Positions 34,350-44,600 of a stretch of 64,000 nt of DNA are shown piece after piece; position 1 is the first letter of the stretch, and every line of letters begins with the position of its first letter. The translations under genes and the position numbers were made by a program. Location: contig NZ_PYAS01000006.1 of the NCBI RefSeq assembly GCF_003014695.1, forward strand, positions 1 through 64,000, read 5' to 3'. Origin of the DNA: Dyadobacter jiangsuensis (lineage in GTDB: Bacteria; Bacteroidota; Bacteroidia; Cytophagales; Spirosomataceae). Under the pieces are notes generated by a model. It searched no databases, was not told the origin of the DNA, and saw nothing but the letters and a program-made list of their open reading frames with translations.

Positions 34350-35499
34350 ACCCTCCCCTATTCCGCTTTGCGAACCCTATCTCAACGGGCGCGAAAAACA
34401 ATACATGGCCGAGGCAGTTGACTCTAACTGGCTGTCGGGAGGCGAGTTCCTCCGCCGGTTTGAGCAACAACTCGCCGACTACACGGGCGCAGCGCACGTG
34501 ATTGGCGCGAGCAACGGCACGAGCGCATTGCAGATAGCGCTTACGCTCGCGGGCGTGACGCAGGGAGACCTGGTACTAGTGCCTGACCTCACATTCGTAG
34601 CCACAGCAAACGCGGTAAAATACCTCGGCGCCGATCCCATCATGGTTGATATCGACGCACACACCTGGCTGATGGACCTCGATTTGTTGCAGGATTGGCT
34701 CCAAAGCCACACTTATCAAAACCATGCAGAATGCTTCCATCGTGAAAGCCGCCGCCGGATCAAAGCAGTGGTACCCGTGCATTTGCTGGGAAATGTCTGC
34801 GAAATGGAACGGCTTAATGCCATCGCGGAATGTTTCACGCTGGCCGTAGTCGAGGACGCCGCCTGTTCGCTGGGCTCATTCAGGCTTGGTCGGCATTCCG
34901 GGACCTCAGGTTTGCTTGGAACCATGAGTTTTAACAGTAATAAAATCATTACTACTGCCGGCGGCGGCGCCATCCTCACCGACGACGAGGTACTGGCAAA
35001 ACGTGCGCGGCACCTTATTACCCAGGCGAAAAATCACCCAATCGAATACATGCACGACGAATTGGGCTACAATTTCCGGCTCGTAAACCCGCTCGCGGCA
35101 ATGGGCTGCGCACAAATGGAACAGCTGGCAAGCTTCCTGCAAAAGAAAAAGGAGGTTACCGCGCATTACCGCCGTGCATTCACGGATTGCGGGGCAGTAT
35201 TTCAGCAATTGACTCCCGGTACCGATTCCAACAATTGGCATTCCGCCATGCTGGTGGGTGAAAGCCGCAGCCTGATAACGGCTTTGGCAGCCGAATATAT
35301 CGAAACAAGGCCTCTGTGGACGCCCATTCATGAGCTCCCGACATTCCGGCAGGATTGGTACATCAGCCGTGAGAATGTTTCCTCCGAGGTGTCCCGGCGC
35401 GGGATTATGCTGCCCTGCTCGACGTCCATCTCCGAAGAACAGCTGCAAAGGGTGAGTCAGATCATCAAAAGTTTTTTGAATGTCAGCACTAAAAATTAG
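34327..35499 (+). CDS. DegT/DnrJ/EryC1/StrS-family sugar aminotransferase
   Basis: A 390-residue PLP enzyme, fold type I. PLP-related blocks: GASNGTSALQIAL, VEDAACSLGS (Asp and cofactor contact), and SFNSNKIITTAGGGAI with the Schiff-base Lys. The family transfers an amino group to a keto-sugar nucleotide. It could start at 34327 or at the in-frame ATG 34336; both overlap the epimerase gene. The pairing with a nucleotidyltransferase gene resembles, but does not prove, legionaminate or bacillosamine-type pathways. Confidence 0.92.
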   Translation: MHAMETYKPSPIPLCEPYLNGREKQYMAEAVDSNWLSGGEFLRRFEQQLADYTGAAHVIGASNGTSALQIALTLAGVTQGDLVLVPDLTFVATANAVKYLGADPIMVDIDAHTWLMDLDLLQDWLQSHTYQNHAECFHRESRRRIKAVVPVHLLGNVCEMERLNAIAECFTLAVVEDAACSLGSFRLGRHSGTSGLLGTMSFNSNKIITTAGGGAILTDDEVLAKRARHLITQAKNHPIEYMHDELGYNFRLVNPLAAMGCAQMEQLASFLQKKKEVTAHYRRAFTDCGAVFQQLTPGTDSNNWHSAMLVGESRSLITALAAEYIETRPLWTPIHELPTFRQDWYISRENVSSEVSRRGIMLPCSTSISEEQLQRVSQIIKSFLNVSTKN

Positions 35500-35504
35500 G
35501 TAGT

Positions 35505-36242
35505 ATGTTCCGGAGCGCTGAAATGGGCCAATGGCCCGTAAATATCGTTATCATGGCGGGCGGCAAAGGCACCCGACTAAAACCGCTTACAGACAACACT
35601 CACAAATCGCTCATTCCGGTTGGCGGCAAGCCGATTATCCGGCATCTGATCGACCACTTGGTTAGATTCGGATTCCGCGATATCCATATTTCAGTCGGGC
35701 ATCTGGCCGAGCAGCTGATCGGCTACCTGGGCGATGGGAAGGAAGAACGCATTTCGATCCGGTACATTAGGGAACGCACTCCGATGGGCAGCATGGGCTC
35801 CATGACCTTGAAAAACCAGTGGGCTGAGGAACATTTTCTGGTAATCAACGGCGATGTGTATTCCAATTTCGACATAGCGCATTTCTGCACCGAATATTTT
35901 TCCCGACAGGCTGACCTGGCCGTTCTGGCAGTTCCTAATACTGTTAAAGTACCTTATGGCGTGCTGGAAATGCGATCAGATGGGTATATCAGCAGTTTTA
36001 CTGAAAAACCAGGCTACGAATTTATCGTCAGTGCAGGCGTATATATGTTTAACAAAAAAGTCCTGAATCTCCTGCCGAAAGGCATTCCTTACGAGGGATG
36101 GCAACTCATCCAATCAGCATTGCATGCGGGCCTGCATGTTGTCGGCGTGCCCCAGACAACGGGGTACTGGATCGACATCGGGAGCATGGAAACGCTCGGG
36201 AAGGCACAGGAAATGAGCCAGGCTGGTATCACACGGGCATAG
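35505..36242 (+). CDS. Sugar-1-phosphate nucleotidyltransferase
   Basis: A 245-residue NTP-transferase domain protein with signature MAGGKGTRLKPLT (~17-29), KPL/IPVGGKPI and an Asp-x-Asp-like NGDVY. It activates a sugar-1-phosphate to an NDP-sugar. The short length and lack of a C-terminal left-handed helix domain place it near the MurU/PtmE-type group rather than GlmU. It starts 5 bp after the aminotransferase stop and ends the glycan operon. Likely start is 35505 or the in-frame ATG at 35523. Confidence 0.9.
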   Translation: MFRSAEMGQWPVNIVIMAGGKGTRLKPLTDNTHKSLIPVGGKPIIRHLIDHLVRFGFRDIHISVGHLAEQLIGYLGDGKEERISIRYIRERTPMGSMGSMTLKNQWAEEHFLVINGDVYSNFDIAHFCTEYFSRQADLAVLAVPNTVKVPYGVLEMRSDGYISSFTEKPGYEFIVSAGVYMFNKKVLNLLPKGIPYEGWQLIQSALHAGLHVVGVPQTTGYWIDIGSMETLGKAQEMSQAGITRA

Positions 36243-36373
36243 TTCTACTGGCATGCGATTTTTTTCATGCAAGATTAAAAAGTCATTAAACCTTGGTACC
36301 GTTTTTTAATCTAACCGGCTCACCTTCAACCTAACATATGCCAGGCATTACCGGCATAAGGGCCCTTGCCGTC

Positions 36374-38779
36374 ATGAAGAAAATACTCCTGATCGTTTCA
36401 CTCCTGAATTGCCTGTGCACGCAACTTTACGCACAGGACGAACCGTCTAGTACCTACCCTATTACCGGCAAACTGGAAGACTCGGAGAAAAAACCGGTTC
36501 CTTTTGCGAATGTGGCGCTGCTTGCTGCAAAAGATTCTGCATTGATCGGTGGCGGCACTGCCGACGAAAACGGACTTTTCAATATCCCTGCCGAACCCGG
36601 CAGTTACCTGATTAAGATCACTTTTCTGGCTATGGACGAGAAGATCATCCCGAACGTCCGGGTAGCAGCCCAGCCGGTGGTGTTGGGCACTATCACGCTC
36701 ACATCGAATGCGCGCGTACTCGAAGAACTCGTTGTCCAGGGGGAAAAGAGCCAGATGGAACTGCAACTCGACAAGCGGGTATTTAATGTGGGAAAAGACC
36801 TGGCCAACATCGGCGGCAATGCGTCAGACATTCTCAACAATATGCCTTCCGTCACCGTGGATGTGGAAGGCAACGTGGCCCTGCGCGGCAGTGGTAATGT
36901 CCGGATTCTGATCGACGGCAAGCAGTCGGGTATGGTGGGGCTAAACCCCGCCGAGGCACTGCGGCAGATTCCGGCGGACTTGATCGAAAGTGTGGAGATC
37001 ATTACAAATCCCTCGTCGCGCTATGATGCGGAGGGGGAAGTCGGCATTTTGAATATTGTAATGAAGAAAAATATCCGCTACGGCTTGAATGGCACATTCA
37101 CAGGTACAGCCGGCTACCCTTCCAATTTCGGAGCTTCGTTCAATGTCAACTACCGGAAGAAAAAGGTAAACCTGATCGCCAATTACGGCTTCATGTACCG
37201 CGACGGGCCCGGGCGCGGGCATTCGAGGCAGGAATACAATAGCGCGGATACCAGTTTTGTATACGAGCAAACCAACCGGCGCAACCGCGCAGGCTATTCC
37301 AACAACGTTCGCGTAGGCCTGGATTACTTTTTGAATAACCATAATACCATTACCGCCACACTCTCTGTCCGTAAATCACAAAACGACAACAAATCACGGC
37401 TTGAATACCGGGATTTCGACATGAACAATATCCTCACACGCACGGTTACGCGCAGCGAGAATGAGACCGAGCCGCGAACCAATATCGAGGCCGCATTGAA
37501 TTACCGGAAGACTTTTGAAAGAAAAGGACAAAGCCTGACGTTCGATGCGAAATACATTCTCAGCGATGAAACGGAAGCATCGCAATACCACGAGGTGGCC
37601 GATAACAATACCGTCGATATCCGTCAGCGATCGTACAATACCGAGGATGAAAAAAACTTTTTGGCCCAGCTGGATTACATTCATCCCCTGGGAAAAGACG
37701 GTAAGCTCGAAGCCGGCCTGAAAACGTCCATCAGGCTGCTCGACAATGATTTTTCGGTTCATCAGCAACTCGAACCGGACTACTGGGTAATATTACCCGA
37801 CTACGACAACCGGCTGGCCTATGACGAGAAAATCCATGCTGCCTACCTGATGGCGAGCAATCAGTTCGGAAAAGTTTTCGTACAGGCCGGTCTGCGCGGC
37901 GAGTATACCGACATTTTAACCGAATTGAAAAAGACAGCGAAAATCAATCACCGGGAATATTTCAATCTTTTTCCAAGCATTCATTTATCATACAAGCTGG
38001 CAGACGCCCAGACTTTACAGCTCAGTTATAGCTACCGATTGAGCCGCCCGAGCTTCCGGGATCTGCTTCCATTCTCCAATTTCAGCGATTCCCGTGTTTT
38101 CCGCGCGGGTAACCCGCTCCTGAACCCCGAATTCACGCATTCTTTCGAAGCCGGGCATTTGCTGAATATGAATAAAGGCACCCTGCTTTCGAGCGTCTAC
38201 TATCGTCGTAGGCTAGGCGTCGTGGAGAATATCACATCCGTCGACTCCACCGGCTTCACCACCATTACCCCCATTAACCTCTCGACAGGAGATTCTTACG
38301 GTTTTGAATTCAACCTTACCTATGATCCGGCACCGTGGTGGAAGCTCACTGCCAATGCCAATGTTTTCAGGGCGATGAACGAAGGTTATTACAATGACAA
38401 ACTATACCAAAGCGACACCTATTCCTGGACCAGCCGGTTTTCCTCCCGCATTACCCTGTTCGGTTCGGTGGATTTTCAATCTTCTTTAAACTACCGTGCA
38501 CCGAGACGCACCACGCAAGGCAAAGATTTATCGATCTATTTTATCGACCTTGGTTTATCGAAAGATATCCTGAAAGGCCGTGGCACACTTACGGCCAGCG
38601 CCCGCGATTTACTCAATTCACAAAAGCGCCGGAGCATTACCGAGAATGCGGGTTACTATTCCTATTCGGTATTTCAATGGCGTCCGCGTCAGTTCCTGGT
38701 TACATTGTCTTATCGCCTGAACCGCTCGAAAGAGAAACAGAATATGGATAAGCAAGGTGAAATGAACGATGAAGAGTAA
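36374..38779 (+). CDS. TonB-dependent-receptor-like outer-membrane beta-barrel protein
   Basis: From ATG 36374 the protein has 801 residues. It has a signal peptide (MKKILLIVSLLNCL), a CarboxypepD_reg-like beta-sandwich (~25-110), a plug-like domain (GNASDILNNMPSVTVDVEGNV) and a long barrel typical of OMP_b-brl_3 family proteins, ending with VTLSYRLNRSKEK. The TonB-box is not evident. The family imports or binds oligosaccharides, peptides or metal chelates. It is a single gene 95 bp or more after the glycan operon, and no SusD partner is present. Confidence 0.87.
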   Translation: MKKILLIVSLLNCLCTQLYAQDEPSSTYPITGKLEDSEKKPVPFANVALLAAKDSALIGGGTADENGLFNIPAEPGSYLIKITFLAMDEKIIPNVRVAAQPVVLGTITLTSNARVLEELVVQGEKSQMELQLDKRVFNVGKDLANIGGNASDILNNMPSVTVDVEGNVALRGSGNVRILIDGKQSGMVGLNPAEALRQIPADLIESVEIITNPSSRYDAEGEVGILNIVMKKNIRYGLNGTFTGTAGYPSNFGASFNVNYRKKKVNLIANYGFMYRDGPGRGHSRQEYNSADTSFVYEQTNRRNRAGYSNNVRVGLDYFLNNHNTITATLSVRKSQNDNKSRLEYRDFDMNNILTRTVTRSENETEPRTNIEAALNYRKTFERKGQSLTFDAKYILSDETEASQYHEVADNNTVDIRQRSYNTEDEKNFLAQLDYIHPLGKDGKLEAGLKTSIRLLDNDFSVHQQLEPDYWVILPDYDNRLAYDEKIHAAYLMASNQFGKVFVQAGLRGEYTDILTELKKTAKINHREYFNLFPSIHLSYKLADAQTLQLSYSYRLSRPSFRDLLPFSNFSDSRVFRAGNPLLNPEFTHSFEAGHLLNMNKGTLLSSVYYRRRLGVVENITSVDSTGFTTITPINLSTGDSYGFEFNLTYDPAPWWKLTANANVFRAMNEGYYNDKLYQSDTYSWTSRFSSRITLFGSVDFQSSLNYRAPRRTTQGKDLSIYFIDLGLSKDILKGRGTLTASARDLLNSQKRRSITENAGYYSYSVFQWRPRQFLVTLSYRLNRSKEKQNMDKQGEMNDEE

Positions 38780-38827
38780 ATCGATTCGAAACCGCTACCT
38801 TTGTATCCGAACCTCGTTATTTGAATA

Positions 38828-39667
38828 ATGCTATTTATCGGAAAATACAATTACCTGACCATCGAGCGGGTTACCAGCGTAGGGATGTTCCTGAGCGATG
38901 TGGAAGGTGAAGAAGTGCTGCTTCCCAATCAATATATCACGGACGACATGCAAGTCGGCGATCAGATCAAGGTATTCGTGTATCTCGATTCGGAAGACCG
39001 GCCGGTAGCGACCACGCAGACGCCCAAAATCATCCGTAACGAGTTTGCGTTCCTGGAAGTGAAAGACGTTTCCGAATACGGCGCATTCCTCGATTGGGGG
39101 CTCATTAAGGATCTTTTCGTACCATTCCGTGAGCAACCGAAGCCCATGGAGATCGGCGAATCGCACGTCGTGTTTCTTTATCTCGACCAGAAATCGCAGC
39201 GCCTCCTGGCTTCCGCCAAAATCGACAAATTTCTGGAAAGCGAACGGCTCACAGTCGCGGAAGGCGATGAAGTGGATTTGCTTGTATGGCAGAAGACCGA
39301 TCTCGGCTATAATGTGGTCGTGAACCAATACCACAAAGGCCTCATTTACGCCAACGAGGTGTTCCAGCCTTTGCAAATCGGTGATTCGCTGAAAGGTTAT
39401 GTCAAAAAAATTCGCGAGGAAAATAAGCTGGATATCAGCCTTCAAAAGACCGGTTACGAAGTCGTAGAACCGGTGGCGAAGCAAATCCTTGAAGAAGTTA
39501 AAAAGAGCAAGGGCTTCCTGAATCTTTCGGATAGCTCCTCACCCGAAGATATTTATAATAGACTTAAAATCAGCAAAAAGGTGTTTAAAAAAGCGATCGG
39601 AGGGCTGTATAAACAAGGCATTATCCGCATCACCAACGACGGGATCTACCTGGTCGGGGAAAGTTGA
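38828..39667 (+). CDS. CvfB-like S1 RNA-binding protein
   Basis: A 279-residue protein with three S1-like beta-barrels and a C-terminal winged-helix. The second S1 is clear as VKDVSEYGAFLDWGLIKDLFVP. The wHTH covers ~225-279 (ISKKVFKKAIGGLYKQGIIR). CvfB proteins bind RNA and affect virulence and general gene expression in other bacteria. The gene stands alone, with a short gap to the toxin-antitoxin pair that follows on the same strand. Confidence 0.9.
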   Translation: MLFIGKYNYLTIERVTSVGMFLSDVEGEEVLLPNQYITDDMQVGDQIKVFVYLDSEDRPVATTQTPKIIRNEFAFLEVKDVSEYGAFLDWGLIKDLFVPFREQPKPMEIGESHVVFLYLDQKSQRLLASAKIDKFLESERLTVAEGDEVDLLVWQKTDLGYNVVVNQYHKGLIYANEVFQPLQIGDSLKGYVKKIREENKLDISLQKTGYEVVEPVAKQILEEVKKSKGFLNLSDSSSPEDIYNRLKISKKVFKKAIGGLYKQGIIRITNDGIYLVGES

Positions 39668-39711
39668 TTGTATTTTTTGTAAATTGATTTTTGAAATAAA
39701 CTGGTCGGATT

Positions 39712-39912
39712 ATGAAAACCATTGAAATAGAAATCACAGACGATAAGGCGTTGAAACTTCTATTGGATATGGAGGAAATGCATTTGATCAAGTTTGTCCA
39801 GAACCGGAGGCCGCTATCCGCATTGCGAAAACAAATCAAGTCACCAATGACAGAGCAGGAGATTGATTCACAGTTAAACACACTAAGGAATGAATGGAAG
39901 AGAGATATCTGA
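39712..39912 (+). CDS. Small antitoxin-like protein partner of the PIN toxin
   Basis: A 66-residue acidic/helical protein (MKTIEIEITDDKALKLL). A C-terminal helix (EQEIDSQLNTLRNEWKRD) is of the kind that threads into a PIN toxin active site. The gene overlaps the following toxin gene by 19 bp. It has no recognisable AbrB or RHH DNA-binding domain, so it may be a neutraliser that does not bind DNA itself, or it uses an unfamiliar fold. Confidence 0.75.
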   Translation: MKTIEIEITDDKALKLLLDMEEMHLIKFVQNRRPLSALRKQIKSPMTEQEIDSQLNTLRNEWKRDI

Positions 39913-40280
39913 TAGACACCAGCGCTGTTATTAAATATCTCAATGCCACGTTGCCCTCCTCCGGGCTGAGTTTAATCGACAAGGTCATTGATAACGAATC
40001 GATTATCTCGCTGATAACAGAGATCGAGCTGCGTGTTTGGGAACCTAATGATGCAATAGACAAAATGATCTACGAGTCGTTCATAAACGGCTCCACTGTT
40101 CTCGACTTAAACCGCGCTGTCGTTGATCAAACCATAGCGGTCAGGAAGAAATACAGATTAAAACTTCCGGATGCATTTATCGCCGCAACAGCCATTGTTA
40201 ACAATTTTACGTTGATAGCGGATAATGACAGAGATTTCGGCAAGGTCGATATCCTGAAATACATCAATCCAAATCACTAA
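39894..40280 (+). CDS. PIN-domain toxin (VapC-like)
   Basis: A 128-residue PIN ribonuclease. The acidic metal site is Asp8 (YLIDTSAVIKYL), Glu43 or Glu45 (TEIEL), Asp93 (LPDAFIAATA) and Asp110/112/114 (IADNDRDFG). VapC toxins cut tRNA or rRNA when the antitoxin is lost. Overlap with the antitoxin gene and the fused order (antitoxin first) fit type II modules. The bidirectional terminator just after it separates it from the convergent amidohydrolase gene. Confidence 0.88.
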   Translation: MEERYLIDTSAVIKYLNATLPSSGLSLIDKVIDNESIISLITEIELRVWEPNDAIDKMIYESFINGSTVLDLNRAVVDQTIAVRKKYRLKLPDAFIAATAIVNNFTLIADNDRDFGKVDILKYINPNH

Positions 40281-40284
40281 AAAC

Positions 40285-40315
40285 AAAGCCATCCGCTACG
40301 AACACGGATGGCTTT
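40285..40315. terminator. Bidirectional terminator between the PIN toxin and amidohydrolase genes
   Basis: Perfect 11-bp stem AAAGCCATCCG (40285-40295) / CGGATGGCTTT (40305-40315) with a 9-nt loop. On the minus strand it is followed by GTTTTT, on the plus strand by only three T. Confidence 0.8.
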
Positions 40316-40346
40316 ACAATTGCTGACCTATTGACTTTCTGACTAA

Positions 40347-41651
40347 TTACTTCTTCCCGTACTTGTCCTTATACTTTTCATAAAGCCGCTTCTGTTTGTC
40401 GTCGAGGTTAACCTTTCCGCCGCGGATGTATGCCGCTTGAATCATATTACCACGCATATCGAGGATATCGCCGTCAGAAACGAGCAATGAAGCTTGCTTG
40501 CCTTTTTCGAGCGTCCCTACCTGCTGTCCGGCACCGATAATATCAGCTGCATTGCGCGTAACAAATTGCAATGCTTCCTCCGACGTTACCCCGCTGAAAC
40601 CGGATGCGGTACCTGCCAGAAAACCGAGGTTACGCGTGCGCCACCATTCATCTGCGTAGGTAATAGCTACTTTTACCCCTGCTTTGTGAAGCAGCCCGGG
40701 CAGCTCATAGGGAAGGTAAACGTTTTCGTCGACGCCCTCGGGAAGCCTGTGCGTAGTATTGATAATGACCGGAACCTGATTTTCTTTCAAAAAGGCGGTC
40801 ACCTTGTAGGATTCGTTACCACCTGCTATAACTATCTTTTTCACACCCGCCTCCTGTGCAAAACGAATGGATTCAATGATATCCTTCGCGTAGTCGGCAC
40901 GGATATAAAGATTGGCTGTACCTGCAAAAAGGGGCCTCATCGCTTCCAAACGAAGATTCACCGGGCTTGGATTAGCAATTTCAGCGTAAGCTTTTGCCTC
41001 TGCGAATGTCTTTTTGAAGAGATCGATTACTTCCTGGCGCTTATCATTTCGCTTGATGGAATACGTAAAAGTTTCGTTATCGAAATTTCCTGCCAGAAAT
41101 GCCGGCCAGCTCAGCCAGATACCGTCGTCCTTTTTGAGAACCGCATCTTCCCAGTTCCATCCATCACTGTAAAAAACAGATGAAGAGCCCGAAATCGCGC
41201 CGCCTTGCGGCACGGCCTGCGACACCAGGATACCATTACCCCGCAAGGTCGGTATTACTTCCGAATCGGTGTTGTAAGCCACGAGCGCACGCACGTGAGG
41301 GTTGATCTCCCCTACTTCGCGGTAATCGAGCGTAGCCCTTACCGACGCGATCTCCTGTAATCCGACCGTCGTATTCAGGGAAATCAGACCTGGGAAAATG
41401 TGTTTTCCTTTCACATCGACGGTTTCAGCGCCCGAGGGGCTTGTTACCGAAGCTGCCGGTCCTACCTGCGTGATAATGCCTTTATCGAACGCAATGGCGC
41501 CATTCTGAATCACCTGCCCATTTCCGATATGTATGGTAGCCCCTGTGAGCACTACCGGCTTGGTTTGTGGCTTTGCAGGAGCAGGATTTTGCGCCTGTGC
41601 CCCGGCTGTCAATCCCAGCAAAAAGCCCGCAATCAGTTTATATTTTTTCAT
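40347..41651 (-). CDS. Secreted amidohydrolase-family protein (short)
   Basis: From ATG 41651 the protein has 434 residues with a signal peptide (MKKYKLIAGFLLGLTAG). It resembles the amidohydrolase/imidazolonepropionase-like fold with VTLTGATIHIGNG and GKHIFPGLISLNT at the start. The usual metal-binding HxH is not present in this position (GLISLNT), so it may be a non-catalytic or variant member. It lies 28 bp after the larger amidohydrolase gene, on the same strand. An earlier start at 41705 would overlap that gene. Confidence 0.78.
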   Translation of the reverse strand: MKKYKLIAGFLLGLTAGAQAQNPAPAKPQTKPVVLTGATIHIGNGQVIQNGAIAFDKGIITQVGPAASVTSPSGAETVDVKGKHIFPGLISLNTTVGLQEIASVRATLDYREVGEINPHVRALVAYNTDSEVIPTLRGNGILVSQAVPQGGAISGSSSVFYSDGWNWEDAVLKKDDGIWLSWPAFLAGNFDNETFTYSIKRNDKRQEVIDLFKKTFAEAKAYAEIANPSPVNLRLEAMRPLFAGTANLYIRADYAKDIIESIRFAQEAGVKKIVIAGGNESYKVTAFLKENQVPVIINTTHRLPEGVDENVYLPYELPGLLHKAGVKVAITYADEWWRTRNLGFLAGTASGFSGVTSEEALQFVTRNAADIIGAGQQVGTLEKGKQASLLVSDGDILDMRGNMIQAAYIRGGKVNLDDKQKRLYEKYKDKYGKK

Positions 41652-41679
41652 AAAAATCAATTTGAATGTCCTGAAACAG

Positions 41680-44600
41680 TTATTTACCAGCGTGGATATC
41701 CACATGCTCTGCGTGAATTCCCACTACATCTTCGCAATGCCACATATGCGGCTTCGTGGCTTCCGGTTTTTGCGTAGGCTTACCTTCTGCTTTTTCACCC
41801 AGCATTTTCTGGATCAGCCTTTCGCGTTCCAGGGCAATGGATTTCTGTTTCTCTTCATCCTTTTTGCGGTCAAAATAAATGGCGCCTTCGACCATCGTGA
41901 AGTCGGGCCTTGCGTATACTGAAAGCGGGCTCGCATTCCAGAGTACCAGGTCCGCATCTTTACCGGCCTTCACGCTTCCCATCCGGTCGTCGACATGTAA
42001 CAGTTTGGCGGGATTCAAAGTCACCATTTTCCAGGCTTCTTCTTCCGGTACACCGCCGTACTCTACTGTTTTAGCAGCTTCCTGGTTCAGGCGGCGAGCC
42101 ATTTCGGCATCGTCGGAGTTAATTGCTACGGTCACGCCTTCATGATACATCAATGCCGCATTGTACGGGATCGCTTCTTTCACTTCCATTTTATAAGCCC
42201 ACCAGTCAGCAAATGTCGAACCACCGATGCCGCGCTTCTGCATACCGTCGGCGAGTTTGTAACCTTCCAAAATGTGAGTAAACGTATTGATGCGGAATTT
42301 GAGCGAATCCGCCACGTGCATCAGCATATTGATCTCCGATTGCACGTAGGAATGGCAGGTGATGAAACGCTCGTTACCCAAAATTTCCGCCAGTGCATCG
42401 AGCTCGATATCTCGGCGAGGCGGTGCGACATTCGCCTTTTTAGCATTTGCATTGTAGCTTTTCCAGCTTGCGGCATACTCTTTTGCCCGCAGGAAATGAT
42501 CGAAATAGATTTGCTCAACACCCATGCGCGTCTGCGGGAAGCGCACGCGTTGGACATCACCCCAGTTCGATTGTTTCACGTTTTCACCCAATGCGAACTT
42601 GATCGTTTTCACCTCCGGGATCAGCATTTCGGACTGACCCGCGCCCCATTTCAGTTTAATCATCGCACTTTGCCCGCCGATCGAGTTCGCCGAGCCGTGC
42701 AGCAAATGCGAGGCCGTAACTCCTCCCGCCAGTTGCCGGTAAATGTTGATATCGTCAGGATTGATTACGTCGCTCATACGCACCTCCGCGGAGCTGGATT
42801 GCCCACCCTCGTTAATGCTGAAAAGCGCGATATGTGAATGCTCATCGATAATACCGCTGGTAAGATGCTTGCCCGTACCATCGATTGTTCTCGCCCCCGA
42901 GGGTGCTGCGAGGCCCTTCCCTACTTTCGTGATTTTGCCGTTCTGAACAATCACATCGGCATTTTGCAGAATTCCTTCTTTCTCGTTGGTCCAGATGGTC
43001 GCATTCTTGATCAGTACGGTTTCCTTCGCCGGTAATGTTTCACTCCCATAACCCACGAATGGATACACAATTGGCCCTGTTTCCTTGCTTTTAGGCTTGG
43101 TAGTATCGGCAGCGGCAACCGTTGTATTCTTTTCCGTAAGCGCAGCGCTCCATGGAATAACAGTTCCATCCGGCAGCACACCTTCTCCGCTGAACCCGCT
43201 TCCGCTCAGCCAGCCTGTGAGTCGGGTAGTACCGCCCACTTTTTTGTCTTGCTGATAGCTCAATGTAAGCAATGCATTCGCCAGGATTGCCTTGGGAGTA
43301 ATCTTGATCGAGTCCTGCACCGTGATTTTATACTCAGGCTTTTCCGGCGATCCGGTGATCTGTAACTTTCCGGCAGGCTGGTTATTCAGCGAAAGCGAGT
43401 AAGTACCTCTGATATCCGGAGCATCCAATGCCGTCAGCACGAATTTCTTGCCCTGGATCCAGTTTTCGTAAATCACATTGTCTTTTGAAAACAGGTCTCC
43501 CGAAGTAATGATAAAGTTGGCAAGCATTCCCGATTTCAGGCTTCCGATCTTGGTATCAGCCTTGACCAGCGAGGCTGGCAGGGTTGTGAGCGCTGCCAAT
43601 GCTCTTTCTTTCGGCAAGCCGTATTCGATGGCTGTGCGCAGATTCTTCCAGAAATCGGCTTTGTTCCGCAATCCTGAAGTTGTCAATGCAAAAGGGATCT
43701 CCGCCTTGGCAACCTCCGAAGCGTTACGCGGCGCCAGTTCCCAGTGTTTCAGCTGGCTCATGGTTACTACTTCCGCATCCCACGGGTCGGTCACATCATA
43801 AGCGTCCGGAAAAACCAATGGTAATACCAGCGTTGCCTTGCTGGCTTTAATTTCCTGAATACGCTGATATTCGTCTCCTCCTCCACGGATAATGTATTGT
43901 ATTCCAAATTCGTCCCCGATCTTATCGGCCCGGAGGATGCTGTATTTATCTCCGGTTTCAAAAAACGAAGGCAGTGCTTTAATCTGGTTGAATGCTTCGA
44001 GTGAGAGGTTGGTTTCCTTTTTGTTTCCGCCTTTCGCGTACCAGTCGGCATCGTAGTAGTTTTGTCTCAAAAGCGCCACCACGCCCATTCCCGACGACGG
44101 GTAGGTCTGCGATGAGCTCCCTTTACCGAAAGAAAAATGCGCCGATGCTTTACCATTGAGTATTGCCTTGTTGGCTGATTCGTCGGTGAGCGTTACGAGT
44201 GCGCCGCTTCCGCGCACAATGCCGTCGTGCGAATGCACCAGTACCGTACCGAAACCGATTTTCCGCAGATCGCCCGCCTTTTTGGAATCGGGCGCGAAAA
44301 GCGTACTGGCATCCGTTTCGGGCTGAATGGCCTGGTTCCAACCGAATGCTCCTTTTTTGTTCGATTCCAGCTGAGGCGTTTGCCGGCCACCGCCGCCCTG
44401 CGCCCTTCTTACCTCCGGCATCCCGTAATCCGAATCCAGCTCGATGAGCGATGCGTAAATAAATTTGCCTTTCAGATCGACCGTAACCGTACCGGCCGGA
44501 ATTTTCACCTGCTTACCCGTTTCCCGGATCACCCCATCTTCAATGAGCATCGTAGCATTCTCGATGGTCGTTTTCGGATCCACGACAATCGTCGCGTTTG

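Noticed and set aside
40321..40346. Three TGAC units at 8-bp spacing after the amidohydrolase stop (TGACCTAT, TGACTTTC, TGACTAAT)
   Set aside because: Similar to the 10-bp GTCA/TGAC arrays and at the same kind of position, but only three units and a different period; too easily chance to group with them.
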